From positions 7,812,001-7,876,000 of the forward strand of contig NZ_CP108938.1 of the NCBI RefSeq assembly GCF_036347135.1: 64,000 bases of DNA, given 5' to 3'. Shown in pieces: positions 17,366-25,458 of the stretch. The position numbers and the translations under genes are program-made. Under the pieces are notes generated by a model. It was given only the letters and a program-made list of their open reading frames with translations, had not been told where the DNA came from and did no database searches. The DNA is from Streptomyces sp. NBC_00775 (GTDB taxonomy: Bacteria; Actinomycetota; Actinomycetes; Streptomycetales; Streptomycetaceae). Every line of letters starts with the position of its first letter. Within the stretch, counting starts at the first letter, position 1.

Positions 17366-18034
17366 TCACCCCACCTTCTCGATACGGGCCCTGCGGATCA
17401 GGAACTTGCCGGGCTCCCGGACCTGTTCGAACGCCGCGTTGTTCAGCAGGACGCAGCTGCCGGAGACCGAAGTGACCTGCACGGTCGTGGACTTGTTGTT
17501 GTCCAGGTTCGTGACCTTGAGCTTCGTCCCGGCCGGGAACTGGTTGCTGGACGCCGCCGGGGCGCCGCCCTCACCGGAGAGCGTGACGGTCGAACCGGTG
17601 CAGACCTGCTGACCGGTGGCCGCGCCGCCGCCGTTGTTCGCCGGGGCGGTCTGCGCGGGCGCGGACTGCGCCGGAGCGCTCTGTGCGGGATCCGACTGCG
17701 CCGGCTGCGTGGCGGCCTGGGAGTCCTGAGCCGACTCCCCGACCGCGCAGCCCGACGCCTTCTGCTGAACCTTGATCTGCGCGATGACGGCCTCGCGGTT
17801 GCTGATCCGGGCCGCCGACTGGGCGTCCGGGTTGGCCCGTTGGCCGTCGATGAACTTCTGGTTGTTGCCGAGCGCGGTGGCCAGGCCCTGGCAGACCGTC
17901 GAGCTCTGCGCGTTCTGTACCGACGCCGCGTTCGAGGTGGCGGCCATGGCGAAGGCCCCGCCTCCGGCCACGGCCGCGGCGCTGACCAGCAGTGCGATCT
18001 TCTTCTTGGTGCTGAGAGTTCTCCTACGCGACAT
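17366..18034 (-). CDS. secreted protein with C-terminal DPBB-like domain
   Basis: 222 residues. Signal peptide 'KIALLVSAAAVAGGGAFAMAAT' after a basic start. A helical module with two cysteines follows ('STVCQGLATAL', 'KASGCAVG'). Next is a Pro/Ala/Gln repeat linker with four 'PAQS' units. The C-terminal domain of about 75 residues contains 'FPAGTKLKVTNLDNNKSTTV' and 'SCVLLNNAAFEQVREPG'. The GTK-x-KVTNLDN pattern resembles the RlpA-like double-psi beta-barrel, but the catalytic Asp region of RlpA is not evident. The helical module resembles that of the DUF1996 protein at 8739-10292. Likely wall-associated. Confidence 0.75.
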   Translation of the reverse strand: MSRRRTLSTKKKIALLVSAAAVAGGGAFAMAATSNAASVQNAQSSTVCQGLATALGNNQKFIDGQRANPDAQSAARISNREAVIAQIKVQQKASGCAVGESAQDSQAATQPAQSDPAQSAPAQSAPAQTAPANNGGGAATGQQVCTGSTVTLSGEGGAPAASSNQFPAGTKLKVTNLDNNKSTTVQVTSVSGSCVLLNNAAFEQVREPGKFLIRRARIEKVG

Positions 18035-18196
18035 GTGCGCCTCCTGGGTGCGGGGGGAGCGTTACGCCGCTAGGTACGAGATACCGAACGAGGTTACTCA
18101 ACGGTTACAGGAGTCACTGAAGTAACGTAGGTCACACGTGAGTTGGCGACGGCCCGTGGATCAGCGTGGGGATCGGCAGGGGAAGGGGTACGGGAA

Positions 18197-18556
18197 TCAG
18201 CGGGACAAAGCGTCCCGTACCGCCTCATCGGTGCGCGCCACGACCGCCGTCCCGTCGTCCGCGGTGATGATCGGCCGCTGGATGAGCTTGGGATGCTCGG
18301 ACAGCGCCTTGATCCACCGCTCCCGCGAACCGGCGTCCCGGCCCCACTCCTTCACCCCCAGCTCCTTGGCGACGGCCTCCTGGGTCCGCGTGATGTCCCA
18401 CGGTTCGAGCCCGAGCCGATCGAGTACGTCGCGGATCTCGTCCTCGGTCGGTACGTCCTCCAGGTAGCGGCGGACGGTGTAGTCGGCGCCCTCCGCGTCG
18501 AGCAGGCTGATGGCGCCACGGCACTTCGAACAGGCCGGATTGATCCAGATCTCCAT
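18197..18556 (-). CDS. ArsC/Spx-like thioredoxin-fold reductase
   Basis: 119 residues, cytoplasmic. 'IWINPACSKCRGAISLLDAEG' has the CxxC redox site at Cys10/Cys13 in a thioredoxin fold. The helical insert and 'HPKLIQRPII' near residue 90 match the arsenate reductase (ArsC)/YffB family, whose RP loop binds the thiol partner. Glutaredoxin-dependent ArsC proteins use a single Cys, whereas this CxxC form is closer to the Spx/YffB branch, so real arsenate activity is uncertain. No ars genes are nearby. The ATG at 18556 fits the family start. Confidence 0.85.
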   Translation of the reverse strand: MEIWINPACSKCRGAISLLDAEGADYTVRRYLEDVPTEDEIRDVLDRLGLEPWDITRTQEAVAKELGVKEWGRDAGSRERWIKALSEHPKLIQRPIITADDGTAVVARTDEAVRDALSR

Positions 18557-18720
18557 GCCGCACACGTTACGCGAGACCCCTTGTTCCGCTGGTGTCACGG
18601 CACCCCCAAAGGCCTTGTGGCCAGCGGCTTTTGTCAGTGGTCGGCGGTAGAATAGAAGCAGTGTTCGAGGGTGCCGCCGGGGGGTCCGGACGGTTCCCTG
18701 ACCGCGACAGGAGGATGCCT

Positions 18721-19029
18721 GTGCCCGCTGCCGCACTGAAGCCGCTGCCCACCCAGTCCACGTCCAAGAGGGCGGTTCTGCTGGAGCTGCCGTACGAGCC
18801 CGTGGAGAAGCGCCCGCTGCCGCCGGGGCGTCCTCGCGACTGGTACGTCACGCACAACCGCCGCCTCAAGGCGATGCGCCTCGCGATCGCCTTGCTCGAC
18901 TCCGGTGTCTACATGCCGAACCAGGCCCGCAACGAGAAGATACGCAGCACCGCGCAACTCATCGGCGTCCACCCGCCGTCGGACACCACGTGCCACATGG
19001 TCCGCGCCCTGATGAGGTACGCCCGCTGA
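18721..19029 (+). CDS. conserved small basic protein, function unknown
   Basis: 102 residues. AGGAGG at 18709-18714 abuts an ATG at 18715 but sits six bases before the GTG at 18721, so I chose the GTG. The C-terminal two thirds are basic and helical: 'DWYVTHNRRLKAMRLAIALL', 'NEKIRSTAQLIGVHPP', 'DTTCHMVRALMRYAR'. The 'RSTAQLIGVHPPSDTTCHMV' part has the look of a helix-turn-helix, but I recognise no named family. A -10-like TAGAAT lies at 18648-18653. Repeat copy 2 starts five bases after the stop. Confidence 0.7.
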   Translation: MPAAALKPLPTQSTSKRAVLLELPYEPVEKRPLPPGRPRDWYVTHNRRLKAMRLAIALLDSGVYMPNQARNEKIRSTAQLIGVHPPSDTTCHMVRALMRYAR

Positions 19030-19033
19030 AATG

Positions 19034-19214
19034 ATTCCGCAGTTCCCCGCGCCCCTGAAAGGGGCGCGGGGAACTGCGCGAGCAACCCCCACCGCCCCGC
19101 ACCCGACGAACCACCCCTTTAAGGGGCGCGGGGAACTGCGCAATCTTTTAGCGGGGGTCTGGGGGCGCAGCCCCCAGGAACGGGATGGGACGGGTAGGGG
19201 CGGCGGGGGCGAGG
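19034..19214. repeat. dispersed intergenic repeat, copy 2
   Basis: Two hairpin-core units: the first with 19-base arms 19038-19056 and 19060-19078, then a second half-core GGGGCGCGGGGAACTGCGCA near 19123. These are followed by the GGGGGCGCAGCCCCC palindrome and the ATGGGACGGGTAGGGGCGGC module. It fills the space between convergent genes and probably terminates both. Confidence 0.85.
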
Positions 19215-19219
19215 AAAGC

Positions 19220-20416
19220 TCACCCCGACGACAGCTCGCGTTCCAGTGGTGTCCGGAAGCGCGGAGTGACCCGGGTCTGCCCCACCCACGCCTGCAACCG
19301 CGCAGCCTCCGTCGAGACGGCGTCAAGAGCCTCCCGCCCGACCCCCTCCGGCTGAAGAAGCCGCCACACCACCTCACCGGAGGCCCGCTGCGCCCACCCC
19401 CCGACCACCCGCCCGTCCCACCACACCGTCGGCCCCACATTCCCGCTCCTGTCGAAGAGCGCGGACCGCAACCCCGGCGCGAGATACCAGTCCCGCTCCT
19501 GCCACCCCATGGCCGTCGGATCGAGCCCTGGCAGCAGCGCGGCCCACGGGGAGGAGGGGCCGGCGACCGGACCGTCGTCGCCGGCGGCCACGTATCCGGT
19601 GACCCCGTCGTCGAGCGACACGGCCACCGCCCCGATCGCGGCGAGCGCCCGCCGCACATCGGTGACCTTCCACCCCGTCCACCACTTCAAGTCACCCTCG
19701 GTGGCGGGCCCGCACGCCGTCAGCCAGCGGCGCAGCAGCTCGGGCTGGGCCTCGGCGGGCGGCAGCTCGGGATGCGGCGGGGCGACCGCCCAGCGGAACT
19801 GCGACGACGTCCACGAACCCAGCGGGCGGCCGCGGACGACCTGGCCCTCGACGCCGAGGACCCGCATCAGACGGGACGACACGGTCTGCGGACTCTCGTA
19901 GCTCTTGCCCGCTCCGTAGGTGAACTGCTCCTTCAACCTCGGTTCGTCCCGGGTGAGTTCGTTCACCGTGGCCTGCCCGCGCCGGGCCAGCGCGGCGAGC
20001 GCGGACGCCTCGACCTCAGCGAGCCACTCCTCCGTCAGCCGCCCGTCGCTGCCGGTGGCCATGTCCTTGATCAGCCCGGCCCGGGCCTTCGCGGCGATGG
20101 CGAGCCCGGTCGAGGCGTGCACCACGGCGGCCAGCTCGGTGGGGAACACGAACACGGTGTGCCGCATGCCGTGCATCCGGACCAGCGCCCGGTCCTCGTA
20201 CAGCGCCCGGTCGACCTCCGCCACCGTCTTCCCGGCGTCCGCCAGCCGCGCGCCCACCGCCAGATACACCGTCGCCGGATCGGTCCCGTGCAGCGCGACC
20301 AGCGACCCCGCGACCTCCTCGGGGCTCGCCGCCCGCGAGGCGACCGCGAGCCGCTGCCGCAGCGCGAGCCGGGCCCGCCGCTCCGCCACCCCGATGTGCC
20401 GCAGCTTCTCGGCCAC
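19220..20416 (-). CDS. winged-helix AlkZ/YcaQ-like (HTH_42) protein
   Basis: 398 residues of the HTH_42 family, which includes the AlkZ/YcaQ DNA glycosylases that remove alkylated bases or unhook crosslinks. Family landmarks: the N-terminal 'VALHGTDPATVYLAVGAR', 'LVRMHGMRHTVFVFP', 'WWTGWKVTDVRRAL', 'WERD'-like 'GWQERDWYLAP' and 'PTVWWDGRVVGGWA'. In AlkZ the first motif carries the catalytic Q-x-Q; here that triplet is His43-Gly44-Thr45. The protein may therefore belong to the H-x-Q-like branch, or be non-catalytic. It stands alone, not in a biosynthetic cluster. Confidence 0.85.
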   Translation of the reverse strand: MAEKLRHIGVAERRARLALRQRLAVASRAASPEEVAGSLVALHGTDPATVYLAVGARLADAGKTVAEVDRALYEDRALVRMHGMRHTVFVFPTELAAVVHASTGLAIAAKARAGLIKDMATGSDGRLTEEWLAEVEASALAALARRGQATVNELTRDEPRLKEQFTYGAGKSYESPQTVSSRLMRVLGVEGQVVRGRPLGSWTSSQFRWAVAPPHPELPPAEAQPELLRRWLTACGPATEGDLKWWTGWKVTDVRRALAAIGAVAVSLDDGVTGYVAAGDDGPVAGPSSPWAALLPGLDPTAMGWQERDWYLAPGLRSALFDRSGNVGPTVWWDGRVVGGWAQRASGEVVWRLLQPEGVGREALDAVSTEAARLQAWVGQTRVTPRFRTPLERELSSG

Positions 20417-20597
20417 GCCGCCTCCAGCTCGCCCGTAGTACCCCGTTCCCCCTCATCCTCTCGAACACCCGCACGCCGCAGGGCGCGCTTCACCCGTTTG
20501 CCGTACCCGGCATGCGTACGCCCTGTCCACGGCCTTGACTGGGGAAACCGCGAGGAGCGGATTCCGGAGGCGAACGAGGAGCACGTCGGGAGACGCG

Positions 20598-21092
20598 ATG
20601 CAGAGGCACGGAATACGCCGACGGGGCTCACTCGTCCGGTTGGTCCTGATGGCGATCGCGACGACGGCCCTGGCAGCGCCCCTGACCGGCTGCTCGGACG
20701 ACACCACCCCCTCCGACGTCGTCTCCCAGGCCGCGTCCGCCGCGTCCGCGGCCGGCGACGCGCTGGCCTCCGCGACCGCCGAGGCCGGCCAGAAGCTCGA
20801 CGAGCTCCAGAACGGCGTGAACGCCAAAGGAGACGTGAAGCTCGACAGCCAGGTGACGGCCGACTCCGACGGGCGTTCCACGGTCAAGGTGACCGTCACC
20901 AATTCCGCCTCCTCGGAGAAGTCGTACGCCGTCCAGATCAACTTCCGCGACCCGGCCGGCAACCTCCTCGACACGGTCGTCGTCACGGTGAACGACGTCG
21001 CGGCCGGCGCCTCCAAGGACGCCACCGCCCGCAGCACCCGTACCCTCTCCGGCGACATCACCGCCGATGTCGCCAGGGCCGTGCGGAACTGA
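20598..21092 (+). CDS. lipoprotein, FxLYD-like domain
   Basis: 164 residues. The ATG at 20598 follows GGGAG. The signal peptide 'LVLMAIATTALAAPLTGC' ends in an LTGC lipobox. An Ala-rich helical linker follows (about 25-55), then a beta-rich domain: 'TVKVTVTNSASSEKSYAV', 'RDPAGNLLDTVVVTVNDV' and 'AGASKDATA'. That order resembles FxLYD or other Ig-like lipoprotein domains, judged by eye only. The stop overlaps the start of the next gene by one base (TGATG), so the two are coupled. Confidence 0.75.
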   Translation: MQRHGIRRRGSLVRLVLMAIATTALAAPLTGCSDDTTPSDVVSQAASAASAAGDALASATAEAGQKLDELQNGVNAKGDVKLDSQVTADSDGRSTVKVTVTNSASSEKSYAVQINFRDPAGNLLDTVVVTVNDVAAGASKDATARSTRTLSGDITADVARAVRN

Positions 21093-22456
21093 TGGCCGTG
21101 GGCCAGAACGGCGCCGCGGCCACTCCCGCGGACCGTGCCGCCCAGGGCAGGGCGGCCCGCAAGAACGCCTCCCGCTCCTCGCACGCCGGCTGGATCCCCG
21201 CCGCCGACCGCCCCGACCCCGTCGCCGTACTGGAACGCCAGGGCAGGGACCGGCTGCCGGAACTGCTGCCGATCCGGTACGGGCGGATGACGACGTCACC
21301 CTTCGCGTTCCTGCGCGGCGCCGCCGCCGTCATGGCCGCCGACCTCGCCGCCCAGCCGCACACCGGACTCACGGTCCAACTGTGCGGCGACGCGCACCTG
21401 CTGAACTTCGGCCTGCACGCCTCCCCGGAACGCACCCTGCTCTTCGACCTCAACGACTTCGACGAGACGTTTCCCGGCCCCTTCGAGTGGGACGTCAAAC
21501 GGCTCGCGGCCAGCGTCGCGGTGGCCGCCCGCGAGAACGGGCACAAGGAAGCGCAGGCCCACGACGCGGCGCGGGCGGCGGCCGGTGCGTACCGGGAGGC
21601 AGTACGGCGGCTCGCCGGGCGGGGCGAACTGGCCGTCTGGAACGAGCGCATCGACGCCGAGCAGCTGCTCCCGCTGGTCCGTTCCGCCCGCCGCCGGGCG
21701 CGCGTCGAGTCGAACCTCACCCGCGCCCGCCGCCGCACCAGCCTGCACGCGCTCGAAAGACTCACCGAGACCGTCGACGGACGCCGCCGCATCATCCATG
21801 ACCCGCCCCTGCTGGAGCCGGCCGGAGTCACGGACATGGCCTCGCTCCGCAAGATCTTCAGCGACTACCGCTCCACCCTCTCCGAGGAGCGCCGCCTCCT
21901 CCTCGACCGCTACCGCTTCGTCGACGCCGCCCGCAAGGTCGTCGGCGTCGGCAGCGTCGGCACCCGCTGCTTCATCGTGCTGCTGGCCGGCCGGGACGCG
22001 GACGACCCACTGTTCCTGCAGATCAAGGAGGCGGGGAAGTCCGTACTCGAAGAGCATCTGCCCAGCGGTCCGTACGTCCATCCGGGGCATCGGGTCGTCG
22101 CGGGTCAGCGGCTGCTCCAGGCCGCGAGCGACATCTTCCTCGGCTGGATGACCGGACCGCAGGGACGGGCGTTCTACTGGCGTCAGCTCCGCGACATGAA
22201 GGGCTCCGCGGACGTCGCGGGCATGAACCCCCGCGACCTGCGGACCTACGCCCGCCTGTGCGGCAACGCCCTGGCCCGCGCCCACGCCCGCTCCGGCGAC
22301 CGCGTCGCGATCGCCGGATACCTCGGCGGCGCCGACACCTTCGAACGCGCCGTCGCGGACTTCGCGCTGCGTTACGCGGACCAGAACGCCGCCGACCACG
22401 CGGCGTTGGGCGCGGCCGTGGCGGCCGGTGTGATATCGGCGGCTCCAGGAGTCTGA
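21092..22456 (+). CDS. DUF2252 family protein (kinase-like fold)
   Basis: 454 residues. Family landmarks: 'RYGRMTTSPFAFLRGAAAVM', 'LCGDAHLLNFGLHAS', 'LFDLNDFDETFPGPFEWD', 'KRLAASVAVAAR', 'VGVGSVGTRCF' and 'AGQRLLQAASDIFLGW'. The GDxHxxNFG and DFD motifs parallel the catalytic and metal loops of aminoglycoside-phosphotransferase-like kinases, so a phosphotransferase role is plausible but unproven. The ATG at 21092 overlaps the TGA of the lipoprotein gene, making a two-gene operon. Its partner being an outward-facing lipoprotein is unusual. Confidence 0.88.
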   Translation: MAVGQNGAAATPADRAAQGRAARKNASRSSHAGWIPAADRPDPVAVLERQGRDRLPELLPIRYGRMTTSPFAFLRGAAAVMAADLAAQPHTGLTVQLCGDAHLLNFGLHASPERTLLFDLNDFDETFPGPFEWDVKRLAASVAVAARENGHKEAQAHDAARAAAGAYREAVRRLAGRGELAVWNERIDAEQLLPLVRSARRRARVESNLTRARRRTSLHALERLTETVDGRRRIIHDPPLLEPAGVTDMASLRKIFSDYRSTLSEERRLLLDRYRFVDAARKVVGVGSVGTRCFIVLLAGRDADDPLFLQIKEAGKSVLEEHLPSGPYVHPGHRVVAGQRLLQAASDIFLGWMTGPQGRAFYWRQLRDMKGSADVAGMNPRDLRTYARLCGNALARAHARSGDRVAIAGYLGGADTFERAVADFALRYADQNAADHAALGAAVAAGVISAAPGV

Positions 22457-22497
22457 GCGCCGCCCCTCCCGGCGCCCGACCGGTGCAGCCGCCGTCT

Positions 22498-24138
22498 TCA
22501 GCCGTACAGCTCCAGCAGCCCCGCCACATACGCGCCCAGCCGCCCGCCCAGCACCTCCGGCGTCAGATCCGTACGCCCCAGCTCACGCCACGGCACGGCG
22601 ACCTTCTCGGCGTCGGGGGAGTAGGCCAGCGCGTCCAGCAGCCGCCAGTACAAGTGGCTCTCGCCGTCGGCCAGTCGATGTCCTCCGTGCGCCTCGTACC
22701 GCTCACGGAAGCCCAGCCCGTACGCCTCCCCGTACAGCAGCGCGAGGGCCGTGGAACAGTGGGCGACGTCGAGGTCGGCGGGGCCCCAGGAGGTCTCGAC
22801 CCAGTCGACGACCCCGCTGATCCGCAGGGTGTCGCCCGCGCCCGTGAACAGCACGTTCCCGGGGTGGAAGTCCCGGTGCAGGAAACACCCTTCGTGCGCG
22901 GGCGGTTCGCGCCGGATCACGTCCACGGCCCGGTCCCACAGGGCACCGGCGGGCGTACGGACGCGTTCGGGTGACGTCCACGGCTGATACGGGCGCGGCT
23001 GCTCGTCCGCAACCACCCCGTGAATACGGACGAGTTGCCGCGCCAGCAGGTCGAGGCGCCGCTCCAGGTCCTCCTCGTCGAGACGGACCGCGCCCGCCAG
23101 CGAGGACATCAACAAGGTGGGGTGGTCGCAGTGTTCGGCGGTGGCGTCGACCGCGTACAGCTCGGGCGCGGGCACGTCGTCGTGCGCGGCCAGCAGCGTG
23201 AGGACGGACGCCTCGCGGGTCAGCAGCCCCGGTGCGTGCCGCCGGAAGAAGGGCTTGACGAAGGTCCGCTGGACCAGGCCGGTGCCGTCGTCGAGGGTGA
23301 GTCGGCGCATCTGGGAACTCCAGCCGCCGTGCAGGGGCGTGGAGTTCCGTACGCTCCTGCCCTCCGGAAGCTGCTTGGCCACCCAGGCCCGGGTCGCCGT
23401 CCATCCCCGGTCGCCGAGCCCGGTGAGGACGAGGTCCACGAACCGCTGCCGGTCCTCGGCGTGGTCGCGGAACCAGAGGCCCAACATGTGCTCCGCGTCC
23501 GGTAGTTCGAGCCGGGTGAACTGGGCGTGGGCGGCGAGTGCGTCCGTCACGGCCTCGGTCACGGCGGGCGGGATCACGCTGTCCGTGCCGGGCACGGCGA
23601 GCACCGCCCGCCCCTCGTACGCCCGCAGCACGCCGAGCGCCGGAGCCGCCCGCCAGTTGTCCGGCGTACGGATGATCTCGCTGAAGCGGCCGTCGCCGTC
23701 CCCGAACGGAACCGGCCACGCCTCCGCGCCGTACACCGCGGGCGCGCACAGCCCGAGGGCCGCCACGCGCCGCCCGTAGTGCTCCGCGAGATCGGCCACC
23801 GTCTGGCCGCTCATGCTGAACCCGACGAGGATCAGCGGACCGTTCGCCGGGACCGTCGCGTCGATGACGGAAACGGCCTGCTCGAAGCGCTTCTGAAGGC
23901 TCAACTCCCGTAGCGCGCCAGTGCTTTCGCCGTGCCCGGAGAAGTCGAGGGCAAGGCCCCGGCAGCCGCGCGCGACGAACTCCTCAAGGAGCGGGAGCAG
24001 TCGCTCCTTGCTCCCGTTTCCGGCGCCGTGCAGCAGGACGGCGGTGGCCGTGTCGCCACCGCCGTCGCGTCCGTCAACTCCGCCGCTGACGCAGCTCAGT
24101 CGTTCACCGTCGTGGTCGTGAAGGAAGGAGAAGAGCAT
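22498..24138 (-). CDS. alpha/beta hydrolase fused to aminoglycoside-phosphotransferase-like kinase
   Basis: 546 residues, two enzymes in one chain. Residues 1-245 are a serine hydrolase: 'VLLHGAGNGSKE' oxyanion loop, nucleophile Ser108 in 'GFSMSG', probable Asp186 ('PGTDSVIP') and His217 ('DAEHMLG'). Residues 250-546 are an APH-type kinase: catalytic loop 'HRDFHPGN' (from His421) and metal loop 'VVDWVETSWGP' (Asp445). The hydrolase part is close to the small dienelactone-hydrolase-like group. No stop or frame change separates the halves. Substrates unknown; a resistance or detoxification role, or acting on one compound twice, is inference. Confidence 0.85.
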   Translation of the reverse strand: MLFSFLHDHDGERLSCVSGGVDGRDGGGDTATAVLLHGAGNGSKERLLPLLEEFVARGCRGLALDFSGHGESTGALRELSLQKRFEQAVSVIDATVPANGPLILVGFSMSGQTVADLAEHYGRRVAALGLCAPAVYGAEAWPVPFGDGDGRFSEIIRTPDNWRAAPALGVLRAYEGRAVLAVPGTDSVIPPAVTEAVTDALAAHAQFTRLELPDAEHMLGLWFRDHAEDRQRFVDLVLTGLGDRGWTATRAWVAKQLPEGRSVRNSTPLHGGWSSQMRRLTLDDGTGLVQRTFVKPFFRRHAPGLLTREASVLTLLAAHDDVPAPELYAVDATAEHCDHPTLLMSSLAGAVRLDEEDLERRLDLLARQLVRIHGVVADEQPRPYQPWTSPERVRTPAGALWDRAVDVIRREPPAHEGCFLHRDFHPGNVLFTGAGDTLRISGVVDWVETSWGPADLDVAHCSTALALLYGEAYGLGFRERYEAHGGHRLADGESHLYWRLLDALAYSPDAEKVAVPWRELGRTDLTPEVLGGRLGAYVAGLLELYG

Positions 24139-24469
24139 CCCCTCATTTACTCATGGCGACTGACGGCGACTCATGGCGCTCAGGTCCAGGGGGAATCCCT
24201 TCACGCCGTATGTCAACTTTGCTTTACTTTATGGCGATACACGAAAGTGTGCAGTCCGGGGAAAATCGGATGCGCGGGTTCGGGCCCCGTCCCTACTCTG
24301 GACATGCGTTCCGGAGCTGCTGAACACCGCTTTCCGCAGGACAGGCATCACCCGGCGGACTCAGGGCTACTCTCTACGCACCGACGGACGGCCGCCCACC
24401 CCCAGCGCCCCGTCGACTCATCCACCCACACATCAAGACCAGCCATCCACGCACACAAGGAGTCCCGTC
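24139..24469. other. 331-base intergenic region with AT-rich patch
   Basis: Separates the divergent hydrolase-kinase gene and a small membrane-protein gene. Positions 24209-24245 are strikingly AT-rich for this genome (TTTGCTTTACTTTATGG). That patch is the likeliest promoter site for one or both genes, but I cannot assign -35 and -10 boxes with confidence. Confidence 0.4.
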
Positions 24470-24787
24470 ATGGGCACCTTGATCATCTCGGCGACCCTGA
24501 TCCTGGTCGTCATGGGCTTCTCGAACCACGTCCTCTGGCTCGCGGCGGTCGCCCTGCTCTTCCTGTACGTCCGTTACGGCCGCACCGGGGGAAGCGCGTC
24601 CACGGCGTCCCCCTCGGGTACCTCGGGCACCTCGGGCTCCCCCTCAGGGGGCTCGTCCGGCACCCCGGGCCGCACGGACGCCAGCTACCGCGCGTACCGC
24701 GAACGCCGTGACCGTCAGGCCAAGTGGGAGCGTCGCTACCGTCGGGAGCGCCCGTTGGAGGCGCGCCGCCAGGAGCGCCAGAAGTAG
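24470..24787 (+). CDS. small membrane protein with basic tail
   Basis: 105 residues. AAGGAG at 24457-24462, seven bases before the ATG, fixes the start. Residues 4-36 are hydrophobic and could form one or two spans ('LIISATLILVVMGFSNHVLW', then 'AAVALLFLYVRYG'). A Gly/Ser/Thr-rich linker follows, then a highly charged Arg-rich tail ('YRERRDRQAKWERRYRRE'). I recognise no family. The charged cytoplasmic or external tail could bind nucleic acid or phospholipid. A longer upstream frame is rejected because it has no ribosome site. Confidence 0.75.
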   Translation: MGTLIISATLILVVMGFSNHVLWLAAVALLFLYVRYGRTGGSASTASPSGTSGTSGSPSGGSSGTPGRTDASYRAYRERRDRQAKWERRYRRERPLEARRQERQK

Positions 24788-24836
24788 CAGGACCGCGCCA
24801 GAACCAGCAGGCCCGGACTGACTCGGCTCACGGCCG

Positions 24837-25436
24837 TCACAGGCCTGGGGCGCCCCAGATCGGGAACCAGCGGCTCAGGTCGTGCTCCACCCGCAGATCA
24901 TCGGCGAGCGCCGCCTTGATCTGCAGCTCCAGCGCGTTGTCGCGCCGCTGGTCCGCACCGGCCAGCGGCGCGAAGGGATAGAAGGTCCCGCGCTTGTAGA
25001 GATAGACGAGCCCGAGCCGCCGCTGCCCGGAATCCTGGAAACCCACCACGGAGCAGAGCAGTTGCGGCCCGAAGCCACTGCCTTCCAGCGCGCTGTTGAC
25101 CGCGTGCAGATCACTCACCAGCGCGGGCAGATCATCGGGCTCCCGGCGGGAGACCAGCCACGAGTACCCGTACTCGTCCCGGACCCGCTCCACCGGCGGC
25201 CCTCCTCCGGGCTCCCGGCTCCGCCCGGCGTCCGCGTCGAGCAGCGCCTGCACCTCCTGGTGCGCGTCGGCGAAGGCCGCGCCCTCGACGCTCGCGAAGC
25301 ACACGGCACCCGTCCCGGTCGGGGTGAACCCGGCGGCCGCCTGCAGGGTCAGGGCCGCCGACGGCAGCCCGAAGAGCTGATCGAGGTCGGGCGCGACGGC
25401 TTTGGTGCGGCCGAGCAGGATATCCAGGAACCCCAT
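24837..25436 (-). CDS. pspAB: PspA-associated protein PspAB
   Basis: 199 residues. The opening 'MGFLDILLGRTKAV' and the phrase 'LFGLPSAALTLQAAAGFTPT' are diagnostic of the actinobacterial PspAB family, which accompanies htpX and sometimes pspA. The rest is a compact soluble domain ('YGYSWLVSRR', 'VYLYKRGTFYPF'). It follows htpX by 22 bases in the same direction. A role in envelope stress together with HtpX is the usual inference; no biochemical activity is known to me. Confidence 0.88.
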   Translation of the reverse strand: MGFLDILLGRTKAVAPDLDQLFGLPSAALTLQAAAGFTPTGTGAVCFASVEGAAFADAHQEVQALLDADAGRSREPGGGPPVERVRDEYGYSWLVSRREPDDLPALVSDLHAVNSALEGSGFGPQLLCSVVGFQDSGQRRLGLVYLYKRGTFYPFAPLAGADQRRDNALELQIKAALADDLRVEHDLSRWFPIWGAPGL

Positions 25437-25458
25437 GCAGATGGCCTTTCCGGGAGAT

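Noticed and set aside
19031..21091. Upstream in-frame extension of the DUF2252 gene (would give 1141 residues)
   Set aside because: It crosses repeat copy 2 and is antisense to the AlkZ-like gene. The coupled ATG at 21092 fits the family start.
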